64,000 bases of DNA from Pseudomonas frederiksbergensis. GTDB taxonomy: Bacteria; Pseudomonadota; Gammaproteobacteria; Pseudomonadales; Pseudomonadaceae. The position numbers were made by a program, and so were the translations under genes. Below, piece by piece: positions 1 through 9,038 of the stretch. The notes under the pieces were generated by a model. That model worked only from the letters and a program-made list of their open reading frames with translations. It made no database searches and had not been told where the DNA came from. Numbering within the stretch: position 1 is the first letter of the stretch; each line of letters starts with the position of its first letter. The stretch is taken from contig NZ_MOBR01000020.1 in NCBI RefSeq assembly GCF_003732705.1, positions 124,001-188,000 of the forward strand. The letters run 5' to 3'.

Positions 1-11
1 ATCAGGTGTTG

Positions 12-368
12 TTACTCACCGTGATAGATGCAGCCGCTGGTGCAGGTTTCGTGGATACGAATCGCGCTGAGTTCCGGCAGCAGGGGCTTCAACTCGGTCC
101 AGATCCACTTGGCCAGCACTTCACTGGTCGGGTTTTCCAGGCCAGGAATGTCGTTCAGGTAGTTGTGATCGAGGCGCTCGTAGAGTGGCTTGAAGATCGC
201 CTTGATTTCCGAGAAATCGCGGATCCAGCCGGTATGCGGATCGAGGTCGCCACTGAGGTGAATCGCCACTTTGAACGAGTGACCGTGCAGGCGACCGCAC
301 TTGTGGCCTTCCGGTACGTGGGGCAGGCGGTGGGCGGATTCGAACGTAAACTCTTTGAAGATTTCCAC
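12..368 (-). CDS. queD: 6-carboxytetrahydropterin synthase QueD
   Basis: 118 aa, the usual size of short bacterial QueD/PTPS proteins. The family converts dihydroneopterin triphosphate to 6-carboxytetrahydropterin in the cytoplasmic queuosine (preQ0) pathway. Zinc-ligand histidines are visible as ESAH (His13) and RLHGH (His28, His30), with the candidate catalytic cysteine at Cys24 in HKCGRLHGH. The C-terminal HETCTSGC segment is also family-like. The start is GTG at 366-368, giving [13 protein letters not shown], the conserved N-terminus. The gene stands alone here. From memory, P. aeruginosa has the homologue PA2666 near the bqs genes, which fits the neighbours. I saw no riboswitch-like element in the 85 bp upstream. 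Confidence 0.93.
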   Translation of the reverse strand: MEIFKEFTFESAHRLPHVPEGHKCGRLHGHSFKVAIHLSGDLDPHTGWIRDFSEIKAIFKPLYERLDHNYLNDIPGLENPTSEVLAKWIWTELKPLLPELSAIRIHETCTSGCIYHGE

Positions 369-453
369 AGTGATTTTCAGCTCTGTCAGGTGGCGATCGC
401 CGCGGCGATGTGGGCAGGCGGCGAGTTTACCAGAGCGCCGGGCAAAACACTGA

Positions 454-1533
454 CTAAAGGGTCAGCAAGCGCTCGCCGAGGCGACCGCTGGCAGCCAGTT
501 CGAGAAATTCGTCGCCCATGCGGCGACTCTCTTCCATCGTCGCACGCCAGTATTTCTGGCGGCTCGGGGCATCGCCCATAAAGCGCTTGAAGTCGTTACG
601 GTCCGGCAGTTTGCCGTAGGGCAGGCGCGCCAGATAATCCTTCGATGGCGCCAGCAACAGCACGTCTTGCAAGCGCGTAGTGCAGGCGCGGCGCCACGGT
701 AGGGTCTTGTCGAACCAGCCCGGAATGACCCGGTCGGTGAAGTGCGGATAGAGCACGATGTCGTTGCCGCTGTAGGGCAGGTCGAGGTGATAGTCCAGCA
801 GACCGCCGTCGCGAAATGTTCCAGCGCCGGCACCGGGCAAATCACGCACGCCTTCCATGACCATCGGGATCGAGCCCGACGCCAGCAGGGCCTGGCGCAG
901 ATTGCCGGCATTCAGCGCAACGAAGCGCGACGGAAAGTCATTCAACGCATTGACCGGCGGCGCCAGGCGCGGGTCGTGGATGATCAGCCGTTCGAAATGC
1001 CGCGACAGCCGCGCGCGACCCCGCAGGTTGTCGGCGATCACCGACGACAGGCCCAGGCCGAGGCGCCCGCGATGGTCGTGGGCGAGCAGGCCGTGGCTTT
1101 TGACCACCATGATGTTCAGTCGGTAATGGGCGTTGTCCAGAATCGTGGCGTCGCGGCCGTCCAGCAGCTCATCGAGCATGCGCCGGGAGCTCTGGCTGAT
1201 TTGCGCCATGGTCACGCCCTTGTCGAAGTTCTGCTCGGTGTACAGATGACCGAGCCGGCGAATGCCTTCGGCGGCATCCGGCAGACACGCGCTGGCGAAC
1301 CGCCAGGAACCCACCGAGGCGCCAATCAACGAGCGTTCACGAGGTGCCGCCGGCAGCCATTCGCCGAACAGCGCCAGGTCCAGACCTTGAATCCCCAACG
1401 CCTTGGGCCCACCGGCGGCGCCCGGCAGTGTGCCGACGTCAGCGGCGCTCAGGCCGTTTTCACGAATGCGCGCAAAGGCCCGCGGGCCGGCCTTGAGGGT
1501 CAGGGACGGGAACTTGATGTGGATAGCAGTCAT
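454..1533 (-). CDS. Patatin-like phospholipase family protein
   Basis: 359 aa. Patatin-fold lipases use a Ser-Asp dyad, and both parts are visible: the nucleophile elbow GASVGSW with Ser73, and the aspartate motif RDGG with Asp242. A glycine-rich oxyanion stretch, [10 protein letters not shown], lies near residues 38-47. No signal peptide is evident, so it is probably cytoplasmic. I chose the ATG at 1531-1533 (MTAIHIKF) because the conserved sequence begins there; an in-frame start 39 bp upstream has no clear support. The substrate is unknown. The gene is monocistronic, with a REP pair upstream. Confidence 0.8.
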   Translation of the reverse strand: MTAIHIKFPSLTLKAGPRAFARIRENGLSAADVGTLPGAAGGPKALGIQGLDLALFGEWLPAAPRERSLIGASVGSWRFASACLPDAAEGIRRLGHLYTEQNFDKGVTMAQISQSSRRMLDELLDGRDATILDNAHYRLNIMVVKSHGLLAHDHRGRLGLGLSSVIADNLRGRARLSRHFERLIIHDPRLAPPVNALNDFPSRFVALNAGNLRQALLASGSIPMVMEGVRDLPGAGAGTFRDGGLLDYHLDLPYSGNDIVLYPHFTDRVIPGWFDKTLPWRRACTTRLQDVLLLAPSKDYLARLPYGKLPDRNDFKRFMGDAPSRQKYWRATMEESRRMGDEFLELAASGRLGERLLTL

Positions 1534-1580
1534 ACCGGTCTCGATGTCTGGCAAGCCGAGGATTATAGACACCCACCATT

Positions 1581-1678
1581 CCCCTGTGGGAGCGAGCCTG
1601 CTCGCGAAAGCGGTGTATCAGCCACGTAAGCATCGACTGATAAACCGCTTTCGCGAGCAGGCTCGCTCCCACAAGGGG
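1581..1678. repeat. REP inverted pair (REPIN), GTGGGAGC type
   Basis: Two inverted copies of a Pseudomonas REP unit: left arm CTGTGGGAGCGAGCCTGCTC, right arm its reverse complement, with about 40 bp of variable spacer. This is the commonest intergenic element in the window. I call this arm sequence type G, and the GTAGGAGC variant type A, in the entries below. Confidence 0.9.
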
Positions 1679-1797
1679 TTTCATGCAGGGCAGAGTGGGG
1701 TGTTGTCATGACCAATGATGGCAATTCAGTTTCAGTTAAGTTCGCCCCGTTAAGGTGCACGCCGTACGCAACACATAAAAAAATACGGAGACACCCC

Positions 1798-2106
1798 ATG
1801 AAAACCCTGACTGCCCTGTTCACCGCGTCCATCATCGCCATGACCGCCAGCCTCGCCCACGCCCGTGACCTGGGCCCCGACGAAGCCCTGAGACTGCGCG
1901 ACGCTGGTACCATTGTGTCTTTCGAGAAACTCAACGCCACCGCACTCACCAAACACCCCGGTTCCAAAATTACCGAAACCGAGCTGGAAGAAGAGTACGG
2001 CAAGTACATCTATCAGGTGGAAATGCGCGACCCGCAGGGCATTGAGTGGGACCTGGAATTGGACGCTGTCAGCGGGCAGGTTCTCAAGGATCATCAGGAT
2101 ACGTAA
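1798..2106 (+). CDS. PepSY domain periplasmic protein (first of a tandem pair)
   Basis: 102 aa with a signal peptide (MKTLTALFTASIIAMTASLAHA), so exported. The remainder is one PepSY-like unit: LGPDEALRLRDAG, then ELEEEYGKYIYQVEM and a C-terminal SGQVLKD. PepSY proteins are small periplasmic modules often found beside two-component genes. A ribosome site (ACGGAG) precedes the ATG. The TAA stop shares its last A with the ATG of the next gene. The four-gene order PepSY-PepSY-regulator-kinase matches the P. aeruginosa bqsPQRS (Fe(II)-sensing) operon as I recall it, so this may be BqsP. Similar PepSY/two-component operons occur elsewhere, so no symbol is given. Confidence 0.85.
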   Translation: MKTLTALFTASIIAMTASLAHARDLGPDEALRLRDAGTIVSFEKLNATALTKHPGSKITETELEEEYGKYIYQVEMRDPQGIEWDLELDAVSGQVLKDHQDT

Positions 2107-2411
2107 TGAAGGTGCTTTCCGTTTCACGCATGACGCTGGTGCTTCTGGCATTTTGCTCGGTGGTCATGGCTCGCGACCTGGATCAGGACGAAGCCCTGCG
2201 CCTGCGTCAGCAGGGCGTGATCCTGCCGCTCGAGCAACTGCTGCAACAGGCGCTGGACCGCTATCCCGGGTCCAAGTTGCTGGAAGCCGAGCTTGAAGAA
2301 AAACACGACGTCTACATTTATGAAGTCGAGTTGTTGACCACCGAAGGCGTGGTCCGCGAGCTGGACATCGAGGCCGCAACCGGCCGTTTATTGAAAGACA
2401 AGGAAGATTGA
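2106..2411 (+). CDS. PepSY domain periplasmic protein (second of a tandem pair)
   Basis: 101 aa and a clear paralogue of the preceding gene: both share ARDL-DEALRLR, the PGSK motif, an ELEE-KYIY/VYIYEVE core and a C-terminal G-LLKD. A signal peptide ends near VVMA (residue 22). Its ATG overlaps the previous TAA by one base, implying translational coupling, and the response-regulator gene starts 3 bp after its stop. Together these look like one transcript encoding a periplasmic accessory pair and its signalling system. It is a possible BqsQ counterpart. The role of the PepSY pair in sensing is inferred only from position. Confidence 0.85.
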   Translation: MKVLSVSRMTLVLLAFCSVVMARDLDQDEALRLRQQGVILPLEQLLQQALDRYPGSKLLEAELEEKHDVYIYEVELLTTEGVVRELDIEAATGRLLKDKED

Positions 2412-2414
2412 CCG

Positions 2415-3083
2415 ATGCGTTTGCTCCTGGTGGAAGACCACGTGCCCCTGGCCGACGAATTGATGGCCGGCCTCAACCGCCAGGGTTACGCCGTGGATTG
2501 GCTGGCCGACGGGCGCGACGCGGTGTACCAGGGCAGCAGCGAGCCCTATGACCTGATCATCCTCGACCTCGGCCTGCCGGGTTTGCCGGGGCTTGAGGTG
2601 CTGACCCAATGGCGTGCCGGCGGTTTGTCGACCCCGGTGCTGATCCTCACCGCGCGGGATTCCTGGGCCGAGCGGATCGAAGGGCTCAAGGCTGGCGCCG
2701 ACGATTACCTGAGCAAACCCTTTCACCCCGAAGAGCTGCACCTGCGGGTCCAGGCGTTGCTGCGCCGCTCCCACGGCCAGGCCAACCAGCCGACGCTCAA
2801 GGCCGCCGGGCTGCATCTGGATGAAGGTCGCCAGTGCGTGACCCGCGACGGCGCCGACATTCAGCTCACCGCCGCTGAATTCCGTTTGCTGCGCTACTTC
2901 ATGCTGCACCCCGAGCAAATCCTTTCCAAAAGTCACCTCGCCGAACACCTCTACGACGGTGAAACCGAGCGCGATTCCAACGTGCTCGAAGTTCACGTCA
3001 ACCACTTGCGGCGCAAGCTTGGCCGTAGCGTGATCGAAACCCGTCGCGGCCAGGGTTACCTGTTCGGCGGGCAAGCCCAGTGA
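2415..3083 (+). CDS. OmpR-family response regulator (BqsR/CarR-like)
   Basis: 222 aa. The N-terminal receiver domain has the acidic pair Glu7/Asp8, phospho-acceptor Asp51 in IILDLGLPG, and Lys101 in DYLSKPF. The C-terminal winged-helix DNA-binding domain (about 125-220) includes [23 protein letters not shown] and RGQGYLF. A good ribosome site (AAGGAAG) lies within the end of the preceding gene. The TGA stop overlaps the GTG start of the kinase gene, the usual arrangement for a cognate pair. Gene order suggests the P. aeruginosa PA2657 (bqsR/carR) counterpart. Its DNA target cannot be read from this window. Confidence 0.93.
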   Translation: MRLLLVEDHVPLADELMAGLNRQGYAVDWLADGRDAVYQGSSEPYDLIILDLGLPGLPGLEVLTQWRAGGLSTPVLILTARDSWAERIEGLKAGADDYLSKPFHPEELHLRVQALLRRSHGQANQPTLKAAGLHLDEGRQCVTRDGADIQLTAAEFRLLRYFMLHPEQILSKSHLAEHLYDGETERDSNVLEVHVNHLRRKLGRSVIETRRGQGYLFGGQAQ

Positions 3084-4393
3084 GGTCGATCCAGCGCCGC
3101 TTGAGCCTGGGGCTGATCAGCGTGATGGTGATCGTCGGCCTGGTGCTGGCGCAAACCAGTTTGTGGCTGTTCGAAATGGGCTTGCAGCGCTACCTCGAAG
3201 CCGGGCTGCGCAACGACAGTGAAAACCTGCTGGCAGCACTGGTGCGGGGGCCTCAGGGCCTGCAGCTGGATGAGCGACACTTGGCCCCGGCCTATCAGCG
3301 GCCATTTTCCGGGCATTACTTTCGCATTGATTTTGCCGACAGCCACTGGCGCTCCCGTTCGTTGTGGGACCAGGAACTGCCGCGGCTGGATCACGCCGGG
3401 TTGCACAGCAATCTGCAATTGGGCCCGGAAGGCCAGCAGCTGCTGATCTTGCGGTCGGACTATCGACGGCTCGGCCAGTCGATTTCCATCAGCGTGGCTC
3501 AGGATTACACGCCCGTGCGTCAGAGTTTCCTGCGTATGCAGCAAGTCGGTCTCGGGCTCGGGCTGGCGGGGTTGCTGCTGATTCTGCTGCTGCAACGGAT
3601 CACCGTGCGCCGCGCCTTGCGTCCGCTGGAAAAGGCCCGCGAGCAGATCGCTCAACTGCAACAAGGCCAGCGTTCACAACTGGATGATCAGGTGCCGGTG
3701 GAGCTGGAGCCGCTGGTGGCGCAGATCAACCATCTGCTGGCCCATACCGAAGACAGCCTCAAGCGTTCGCGCAACGCCTTGGGCAACCTCGGCCACGCCT
3801 TGAAAACCCCGCTGGCGGTGTTGCTCAGCCTGGCCTCCAGCGAAAAACTCGATGCTCACCCGGAGCTGCGCAAGGTCATCCAGCAACAGCTTGAACAGGT
3901 CCAGCAACGGCTCAACCGCGAACTCAATCGCGCGCGATTGTCCGGCGATGCGTTGCCGGGAGTGTTGTTTGATTGCGATGCCGAACTGCCGGGGTTACTG
4001 GCCACGTTGAACATGATCCACGGTGAACACCTTGAGCTGAGCTACCGTGCGCCGGCCGGTTTGCTACTGCCCTGGGACCGCGAGGACTTGTTGGAACTGC
4101 TCGGTAACCTGCTGGATAACGCCTGCAAATGGGCGGACGCCGAGGTTCGCTTGAACGTGGTCGAAATGCCTGAAAAGTTTGAGCTGAGCGTGGAAGACGA
4201 CGGCCCGGGCATTCCCGAAGACCAGCGCGCCCAGGTGTTCAGCCGCGGCACACGGCTGGATGAACAGACTGACGGGCATGGCTTGGGCCTGGGCATCGTG
4301 CGCGACATCGTCGACACCTGGGGCGGGACGCTGCTGTTGCAGGAAAGCGAGTGGGGCGGGTTGAAAGTCGTGATCGAATTGCCCAAGCGCTGA
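3080..4393 (+). CDS. Sensor histidine kinase (BqsS/CarS-like)
   Basis: 437 aa, GTG start overlapping the regulator stop. An N-terminal membrane segment (about 10-30), a periplasmic loop of about 120 residues, and a second membrane segment (about 155-172) are followed by a HAMP-like linker. The HisKA phospho-acceptor is His239 in [10 protein letters not shown]; the ATPase has the N-box [10 protein letters not shown] (343-352), DDGPGIP and GHGLGLGIV. It should autophosphorylate and pass phosphate to the preceding regulator. P. aeruginosa BqsS is reported to sense Fe(II) through a periplasmic RExxE motif; at the start of this loop I see R44-N-D-S-E48, lacking the first glutamate, so the ligand is open. 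Confidence 0.92.
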   Translation: MRSIQRRLSLGLISVMVIVGLVLAQTSLWLFEMGLQRYLEAGLRNDSENLLAALVRGPQGLQLDERHLAPAYQRPFSGHYFRIDFADSHWRSRSLWDQELPRLDHAGLHSNLQLGPEGQQLLILRSDYRRLGQSISISVAQDYTPVRQSFLRMQQVGLGLGLAGLLLILLLQRITVRRALRPLEKAREQIAQLQQGQRSQLDDQVPVELEPLVAQINHLLAHTEDSLKRSRNALGNLGHALKTPLAVLLSLASSEKLDAHPELRKVIQQQLEQVQQRLNRELNRARLSGDALPGVLFDCDAELPGLLATLNMIHGEHLELSYRAPAGLLLPWDREDLLELLGNLLDNACKWADAEVRLNVVEMPEKFELSVEDDGPGIPEDQRAQVFSRGTRLDEQTDGHGLGLGIVRDIVDTWGGTLLLQESEWGGLKVVIELPKR

Positions 4394-4411
4394 CCCGAAT
4401 TCCACGTTCTC

Positions 4412-4487
4412 CCCCTGTAGGAGCAAAGCTTGCTCGCGATGGCGTCCTTGAAACCGCCATCGCGAGCAAGCTTTGCTCCTACGGGGA
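4412..4487. repeat. REP inverted pair, GTAGGAGC type, short spacer
   Basis: Type A arms CTGTAGGAGCAAAGCTTGCT and complement, only 76 bp overall. It lies between the convergent kinase and MFS genes, directly after both stops, and could form a hairpin there. Confidence 0.88.
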
Positions 4488-4495
4488 AACGTCAT

Positions 4496-6178
4496 TTAGG
4501 TGTGATGAATCTCCCGATCCTTGGTTTCCGGCATGAAGAAAATCCCCAGCACGGCCGTCATCACTGCAATCACAATCGGGTACCACAACCCGTAATAGAT
4601 ATCCCCGGTAGCCGCCACCATCGCAAACGCCACCGTCGGCAGGAACCCACCGAACCAGCCATTGCCGATGTGATAGGGCAGCGACATCGAGGTGTAGCGG
4701 ATGCGCGCCGGGAACAGTTCCACCAGCCACGCCGCAATCGGGCCGTAGACCATGGTCACGTAGATCACCAGGATGGTCAGCAACAGCAACACCATCGGGT
4801 AATTGGTCTTGGCCGGGTCAGCCTTTTCAGGGTAACCGGCATCCTTGAGCGCGGTGCCGAGGGTGGCGGTGAAGGCGTCGTTGCGCGCCTTGAAGTCAGC
4901 GGCCGGCAGGCTGGAGCCTTCGAAGCTCGGGATCACCTTGTCGCCGATGCGCACCTGAGCGACGGTGCCCGGTTCAGCCTTGTCATTTTTGTAGGGGATC
5001 GCGCGCTTCGCCAGCAGGGTCTTGGCCAGGTCGCAGGAACTGGTGAATTTGGCCTTGCCCACCGGGTCGAACTGGAACGAGCACTGGTCGGGATCGGCGA
5101 TCACCGTGACCGGGTTCCTTTCCTGGGCGATGAACACATCGGGGTTACCGTACTGGGTCAGCGCATGGAAGATCGGAAAGTAGGTCGCTGCGGCGAGGAT
5201 GCAGCCTGCCATGATGATGCCCTTGCGCCCGATGCGGTCGGACAGGCTGCCGAAGATCACAAAGAATGGCGTGCCGATCAGCAGCGAGCCGGCGATCAAC
5301 AGGTTGGCGGTCTGCGGGTCGATCTTCAGGGTTTGCAGCAGGAAGAACAGCGCATAGAACTGCCCGGTGTACCAGACGACGGCCTGGCCGGCGGTGCCGC
5401 CGAGCAGGGCCATGATCACGATTTTCAGGTTGTCCCAGCGGGCGAAGGATTCGGTCAGCGGCGCTTTGGAGGACTTGCCTTCGGCTTTCATCTTCAGGAA
5501 TACCGGTGACTCGCTGAGTTGCAGGCGGATGTACACCGAGACAATCAGCAGCAGGATCGACAGCAGAAACGGAATCCGCCAGCCCCAAGCCTCGAAGGCT
5601 TCAGTGCCCAGAGCGGTACGGCAGGCGAGGATCACCAGCAGTGAGAGGAACAGACCGAGGGTCGCGGTGGTTTGAATCCATGAGGTGAAATAGCCGCGTT
5701 TGCCTTTCGGTGCATGTTCCGCGACGTAGGTCGCCGCGCCGCCGTACTCACCGCCCAGGGCCAGGCCTTGCAGCAGGCGCAGGGTGATCAGGATGACTGG
5801 CGCCGCCACGCCGATGGTCGCGTAGCCGGGCAGGAAACCCACCACGGCTGTGGAGATACCCATGATGACGATGGTGATGAGGAACGTGTGCTTGCGCCCG
5901 ATCATGTCGCCCAATCGGCCGAACACGATGGCGCCAAACGGCCGCACGGCGAAACCCGCGGCGAAGGCGAGCAGGGCGAAGATGAAGGAGGTGGTCTCGT
6001 TGACGCCGGCGAAGAAGTGCTTGGCGATGATCGCGGCGAGGGAGCCGTAAAGGTAAAAGTCGTACCACTCGAATACGGTGCCCAGGGACGAGGCGAAAAT
6101 GACCTTGCGCTCCTCCTTGGTGATGCCGTGGTGGGGCGCACTGCCCATTCCCGTGGTGGTGGTGTCGATTGTGGCCAT
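4496..6178 (-). CDS. MHS-family MFS transporter (metabolite:H+ symporter)
   Basis: 560 aa, longer than the usual 430-450 aa of ShiA/ProP/KgtP-type symporters. About 12 membrane segments are visible. Conserved inter-helix loops GRLGDMIGRK (88-97) and SDRIGRKG (313-320) identify the family. The excess length is a hydrophilic insert at about residues 343-458, between late membrane helices, containing two cysteines (366, 382). The start is ATG at 6176-6178 (MATIDTTTTG), preceded by GGAG; upstream in-frame codons are not family-like. It should import an organic acid or similar small solute with protons; the substrate is unknown. Confidence 0.88.
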   Translation of the reverse strand: MATIDTTTTGMGSAPHHGITKEERKVIFASSLGTVFEWYDFYLYGSLAAIIAKHFFAGVNETTSFIFALLAFAAGFAVRPFGAIVFGRLGDMIGRKHTFLITIVIMGISTAVVGFLPGYATIGVAAPVILITLRLLQGLALGGEYGGAATYVAEHAPKGKRGYFTSWIQTTATLGLFLSLLVILACRTALGTEAFEAWGWRIPFLLSILLLIVSVYIRLQLSESPVFLKMKAEGKSSKAPLTESFARWDNLKIVIMALLGGTAGQAVVWYTGQFYALFFLLQTLKIDPQTANLLIAGSLLIGTPFFVIFGSLSDRIGRKGIIMAGCILAAATYFPIFHALTQYGNPDVFIAQERNPVTVIADPDQCSFQFDPVGKAKFTSSCDLAKTLLAKRAIPYKNDKAEPGTVAQVRIGDKVIPSFEGSSLPAADFKARNDAFTATLGTALKDAGYPEKADPAKTNYPMVLLLLTILVIYVTMVYGPIAAWLVELFPARIRYTSMSLPYHIGNGWFGGFLPTVAFAMVAATGDIYYGLWYPIVIAVMTAVLGIFFMPETKDREIHHT

Positions 6179-6338
6179 GGGTGTTCTCCGTCTTGCGCTT
6201 GTTGTAGGCCGGAGCACCTCAAAATACCCGTGTTGCCGCACCCAGGCCCTGGGGCTTATATCGTCGGATTGCTCCTAGAAGCATAATCAGCTTCGCGCAA
6301 ATATCCACTCGACCTCTAAAACCCAGTAGGGCGCAGAA

Positions 6339-6434
6339 CCTGTGGGAGCGAGCCTGCTCGCGAAGGCGATGCATCAGCCAACATCCTTGCTGAATGTCAC
6401 ACCGCTTTCGCGAGCAAGCTCGCTCCCACAGGGG
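6339..6434. repeat. REP inverted pair, GTGGGAGC type
   Basis: Complete type G pair in the 387-bp gap between the MFS gene and the chemoreceptor gene. The gap otherwise holds only the repeat at 6447-6553 and promoter-length sequence before the MFS gene. Confidence 0.88.
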
Positions 6435-6446
6435 ATTGCGGTGTTC

Positions 6447-6553
6447 GATCGTTCCCACGCTCTGCGTGGGAATGCCTCAATGGACGCTCCGCGTCCGCTC
6501 TTGGGACGCGGAGCGTCCCGGGCTGCATTCCCACGCAGCGCGTGGGAACGATC
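6447..6553. repeat. Palindromic repeat of a second class (GTTCCCACGC...GCGTGGGAAC)
   Basis: A 107-bp element built from three hairpins: GTTCCCACGC/GCGTGGGAA at the left, GGACGCTCCGCGTCC with GGACGCGGAGCGTCC in the middle, and TTCCCACGC/GCGTGGGAAC at the right. It starts and ends with GATCGTTCCC and its complement. A truncated relative lies at about 30637-30700. It is distinct in sequence from the REP pairs. Confidence 0.82.
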
Positions 6554-6565
6554 AATCATCTTGGG

Positions 6566-8713
6566 TCAAACCCGGAATTGATCCATCAAGCTCTGCTGCT
6601 GGTTGGCCAGGCTGTTCAGCGACTGGCTGACCCGCGCTGATTCATTGGCCTGCCCCGACAGCGATTCGGTGACGTCGCGAATGGTCGCCACGTTGTTGTT
6701 GATCTCTTCGGCCACCGCGCTTTGTTCCTCGGCGGCGCTGGCGATTTGCAGGTTCATGTCGCTGATGACCGTCACCGCATCGCCAATCTGACGCAACGCG
6801 GTCACGGCCTGGCCGACTTGCTCGACACTGCCCTGAGCCTGGCGATGGCCGTTGCTCATCGAACTGACCACATCCTGGGTGCCGCTCTGCAACTGCTCGA
6901 TCACTTGACGGGTTTCCTCGACCGACTCCTGAGTACGCCGCGCCAGGTTGCGCACTTCATCGGCGACCACGGCAAAGCCGCGTCCGGCTTCACCGGCACG
7001 GGCCGCTTCAATCGCCGCATTGAGCGCCAGCAGATTGGTTTGCTCGGCAATGGCGCGGATCACTTCCAGCACCGAACCGATTTTCTCGCTGTTCGCCGCC
7101 AGGCCTTCGACTTGCACCATCGCCGCGCTCATGTCGGCAGCGAGGTTGCCGATGCTGGCGGTGGTGCGGTCGATCACGGTCAGGCCCTGACGGGTTGCCT
7201 GATCCGCATCGCGCGCTGCATGCGCCGCCTGGGCCGCGCTGCGGGCGACGTCCTGGGCGGTGGCGCTCATTTCGTGGGAGGCGGTGGCCACCTGATCGAC
7301 CTGACGGTATTGCTGCTCCATGCCGGCGCTGGTCTGGGTGGCGATGGCGGAGGATTGATCCGCCGTGCTGCGGGCGTCCTGCACCGAGCGTTTCACCTCG
7401 GCGATGATCGGTTGCAGCTTGTCGAGGAAGCGGTTGAACCAGCCGGCCAACTGGCCCAGTTCGTCCTTCTTGTCGTAGGCCAGGCGCCGGGTCAGGTCGC
7501 CTTCGCCGCTGGCGATGTCTTCCAGCATATGCGCCACGCCGAGGATCGGTTTGGTCACGCTGCGGGCCATCAACCACACCAACAGCAGGCCGATCAGCGC
7601 GGCGAGTACGCCCAGGCCGAGTTCGACCAACGTGCCGGCGCGGTTGCTTTCATCCAGTTGTTTTTTCAGCGCTTCGGCCGGACCGACCAGGACTTTCTCC
7701 GGCACGTCGAGCAACACACCCCAGGACTTGCCGCCCGGAATCGGCTGGAACGGCGACAGCACTTTCAACTGCTCGTTGCTGTGCAAGCTTTCGGTCTTGC
7801 TGCTGGCGGAAAGCCTACGGATCAGCTCGGCGCCGTTGGTTTTATCCACAACATCCAAACGCTGGCTGAGTTTGCTCGCATCCGGGCTGTAACCGGCCAG
7901 CAGGCCCGCCGGGCTGAGAATGCTGACGCTGGTCTGGCCGTCATAGAGCTTTTTGCTCGCGCCCTGGCTGACCGCTTGCAGGCTGTTGAGGTTGATGTCC
8001 ACCGACAGCGAGGCGATGACTTTACCGTTGACCATCAGCGGGAACACGATGCTGGTCATCAGCACGTTCTGGCCGTCGATTACATAGAAGTACGGTTCGA
8101 TCACGCACGGCTTGAGCGTGGTGCGCGGGCAGGTAAACCAGGCGTTGGCCGCCTCGCCGCTGGGGCCGGTGCTGATGTCGGCCATGTCGCTTTCCGGCAG
8201 CGCCATGGACGTCACTTTGCCCGGCGTCGGTTGCGACCAGTACAGGGCGAAGCGGCCCTTGTCGTTACTGCCAAGTTCAGCCTGGCCGGCGAACAGTTCG
8301 TCCTTGCCATCCAGCGCATTGGCTTCAAATACCAGGGACAGGCCAAGCAACTCCGGATTGGCCTGCAGCGCCGACTTGACCTGACGGGTCAGGTCTTCTC
8401 GCAGGTCGAAGGCATCGAGAAAACGCTTTTCGGCCTGATCGCGCAGAAACAGCACCTGCCGCGAAAAGCCGTGGCCATATTGATAGGCGTCCATGAACTG
8501 CTGGCGAATCCCCAGCGCCTGGTTTTCACCCTGGGACTCGATCCGCGCCTGGGCGGATTCGGTGAGCATCTCCATGCTCGACGCTTTCACCAGCGCGGAG
8601 CTGTGCTCCATGCGATACAGCGAAAGACCCACCAGCAGCGTCACGATACCCGCCAGGCACAGCCCGGCCAGCAGGGTGATTTTCCATTGGATGGAGAGTT
8701 GTCTGAGCGACAT
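6566..8713 (-). CDS. Methyl-accepting chemotaxis protein with dCache sensor (TlpQ-like by synteny)
   Basis: 715 aa. Membrane segment at about 11-33; a large periplasmic region of about 320 residues, the size of a double Cache domain; second membrane segment (about 365-388); HAMP; and a signalling domain with the hairpin [20 protein letters not shown]. It should bind small molecules in the periplasm and control CheA. The sensor contains [19 protein letters not shown] with two cysteines. No CheR/CheB-docking pentapeptide ends the protein (it ends QFRV). Gene order (dCache receptor, transporter, sCache receptor) matches P. aeruginosa PA2654-PA2652, where PA2654 is TlpQ, a polyamine/histamine receptor. 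The ligand here is inferred only. Confidence 0.92.
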   Translation of the reverse strand: MSLRQLSIQWKITLLAGLCLAGIVTLLVGLSLYRMEHSSALVKASSMEMLTESAQARIESQGENQALGIRQQFMDAYQYGHGFSRQVLFLRDQAEKRFLDAFDLREDLTRQVKSALQANPELLGLSLVFEANALDGKDELFAGQAELGSNDKGRFALYWSQPTPGKVTSMALPESDMADISTGPSGEAANAWFTCPRTTLKPCVIEPYFYVIDGQNVLMTSIVFPLMVNGKVIASLSVDINLNSLQAVSQGASKKLYDGQTSVSILSPAGLLAGYSPDASKLSQRLDVVDKTNGAELIRRLSASSKTESLHSNEQLKVLSPFQPIPGGKSWGVLLDVPEKVLVGPAEALKKQLDESNRAGTLVELGLGVLAALIGLLLVWLMARSVTKPILGVAHMLEDIASGEGDLTRRLAYDKKDELGQLAGWFNRFLDKLQPIIAEVKRSVQDARSTADQSSAIATQTSAGMEQQYRQVDQVATASHEMSATAQDVARSAAQAAHAARDADQATRQGLTVIDRTTASIGNLAADMSAAMVQVEGLAANSEKIGSVLEVIRAIAEQTNLLALNAAIEAARAGEAGRGFAVVADEVRNLARRTQESVEETRQVIEQLQSGTQDVVSSMSNGHRQAQGSVEQVGQAVTALRQIGDAVTVISDMNLQIASAAEEQSAVAEEINNNVATIRDVTESLSGQANESARVSQSLNSLANQQQSLMDQFRV

Positions 8714-9038
8714 GGAGAGACGTCCTTATTCGATATTTATCTGAGACTTTGCACTGTAACGGCCGCCAATCACCTTTCTTAAGGACAAATCAGACCTGTA
8801 GGAGCAAGGCTTGCCCGCGATGACGACTTCAAGGGCGCCATCGCGGGCAAGCCTTGCTCCTACAGAGTGCGGTGCTTCGATGATCGCAAGCTGTTACACA
8901 TTTCCGGGCCCCGTGCGCTTTGACACCGACGCCTCTGTGCGGCACAGTGCGCGCCCTCTAATAAAACCCATTCCTTATTTCGCTGGCGGCGATTCGCAGA
9001 CTGCCGGCGGAGCTCATTCCGCTTGCCCAGAGGTAACG
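8714..9038. other. Intergenic region between divergent receptor and transporter genes
   Basis: The 325-bp gap contains one type A REP pair and presumably the divergent promoters. I saw no further gene, riboswitch or strong operator. The transporter ribosome site AGAGG is at its right end. Confidence 0.6.
8795..8865. repeat. REP inverted pair, GTAGGAGC type, short spacer
   Basis: Type A variant with arms CTGTAGGAGCAAGGCTTGCC and complement, 71 bp overall; the spacer is only about 20 bp. Confidence 0.86.

Noticed and set aside
369-453. preQ1 riboswitch upstream of queD
   Set aside because: The 85-bp leader shows no preQ1-type pseudoknot pattern that I can recognise, and the GTG start lies close to the adjacent gene.
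6722-8782. Long plus-strand open frame opposite the dCache chemoreceptor (similar cases at 57292-59586 and 50716-52128)
   Set aside because: Antisense frames of GC-rich genes with clear family motifs on the other strand; no ribosome sites or recognisable domains.
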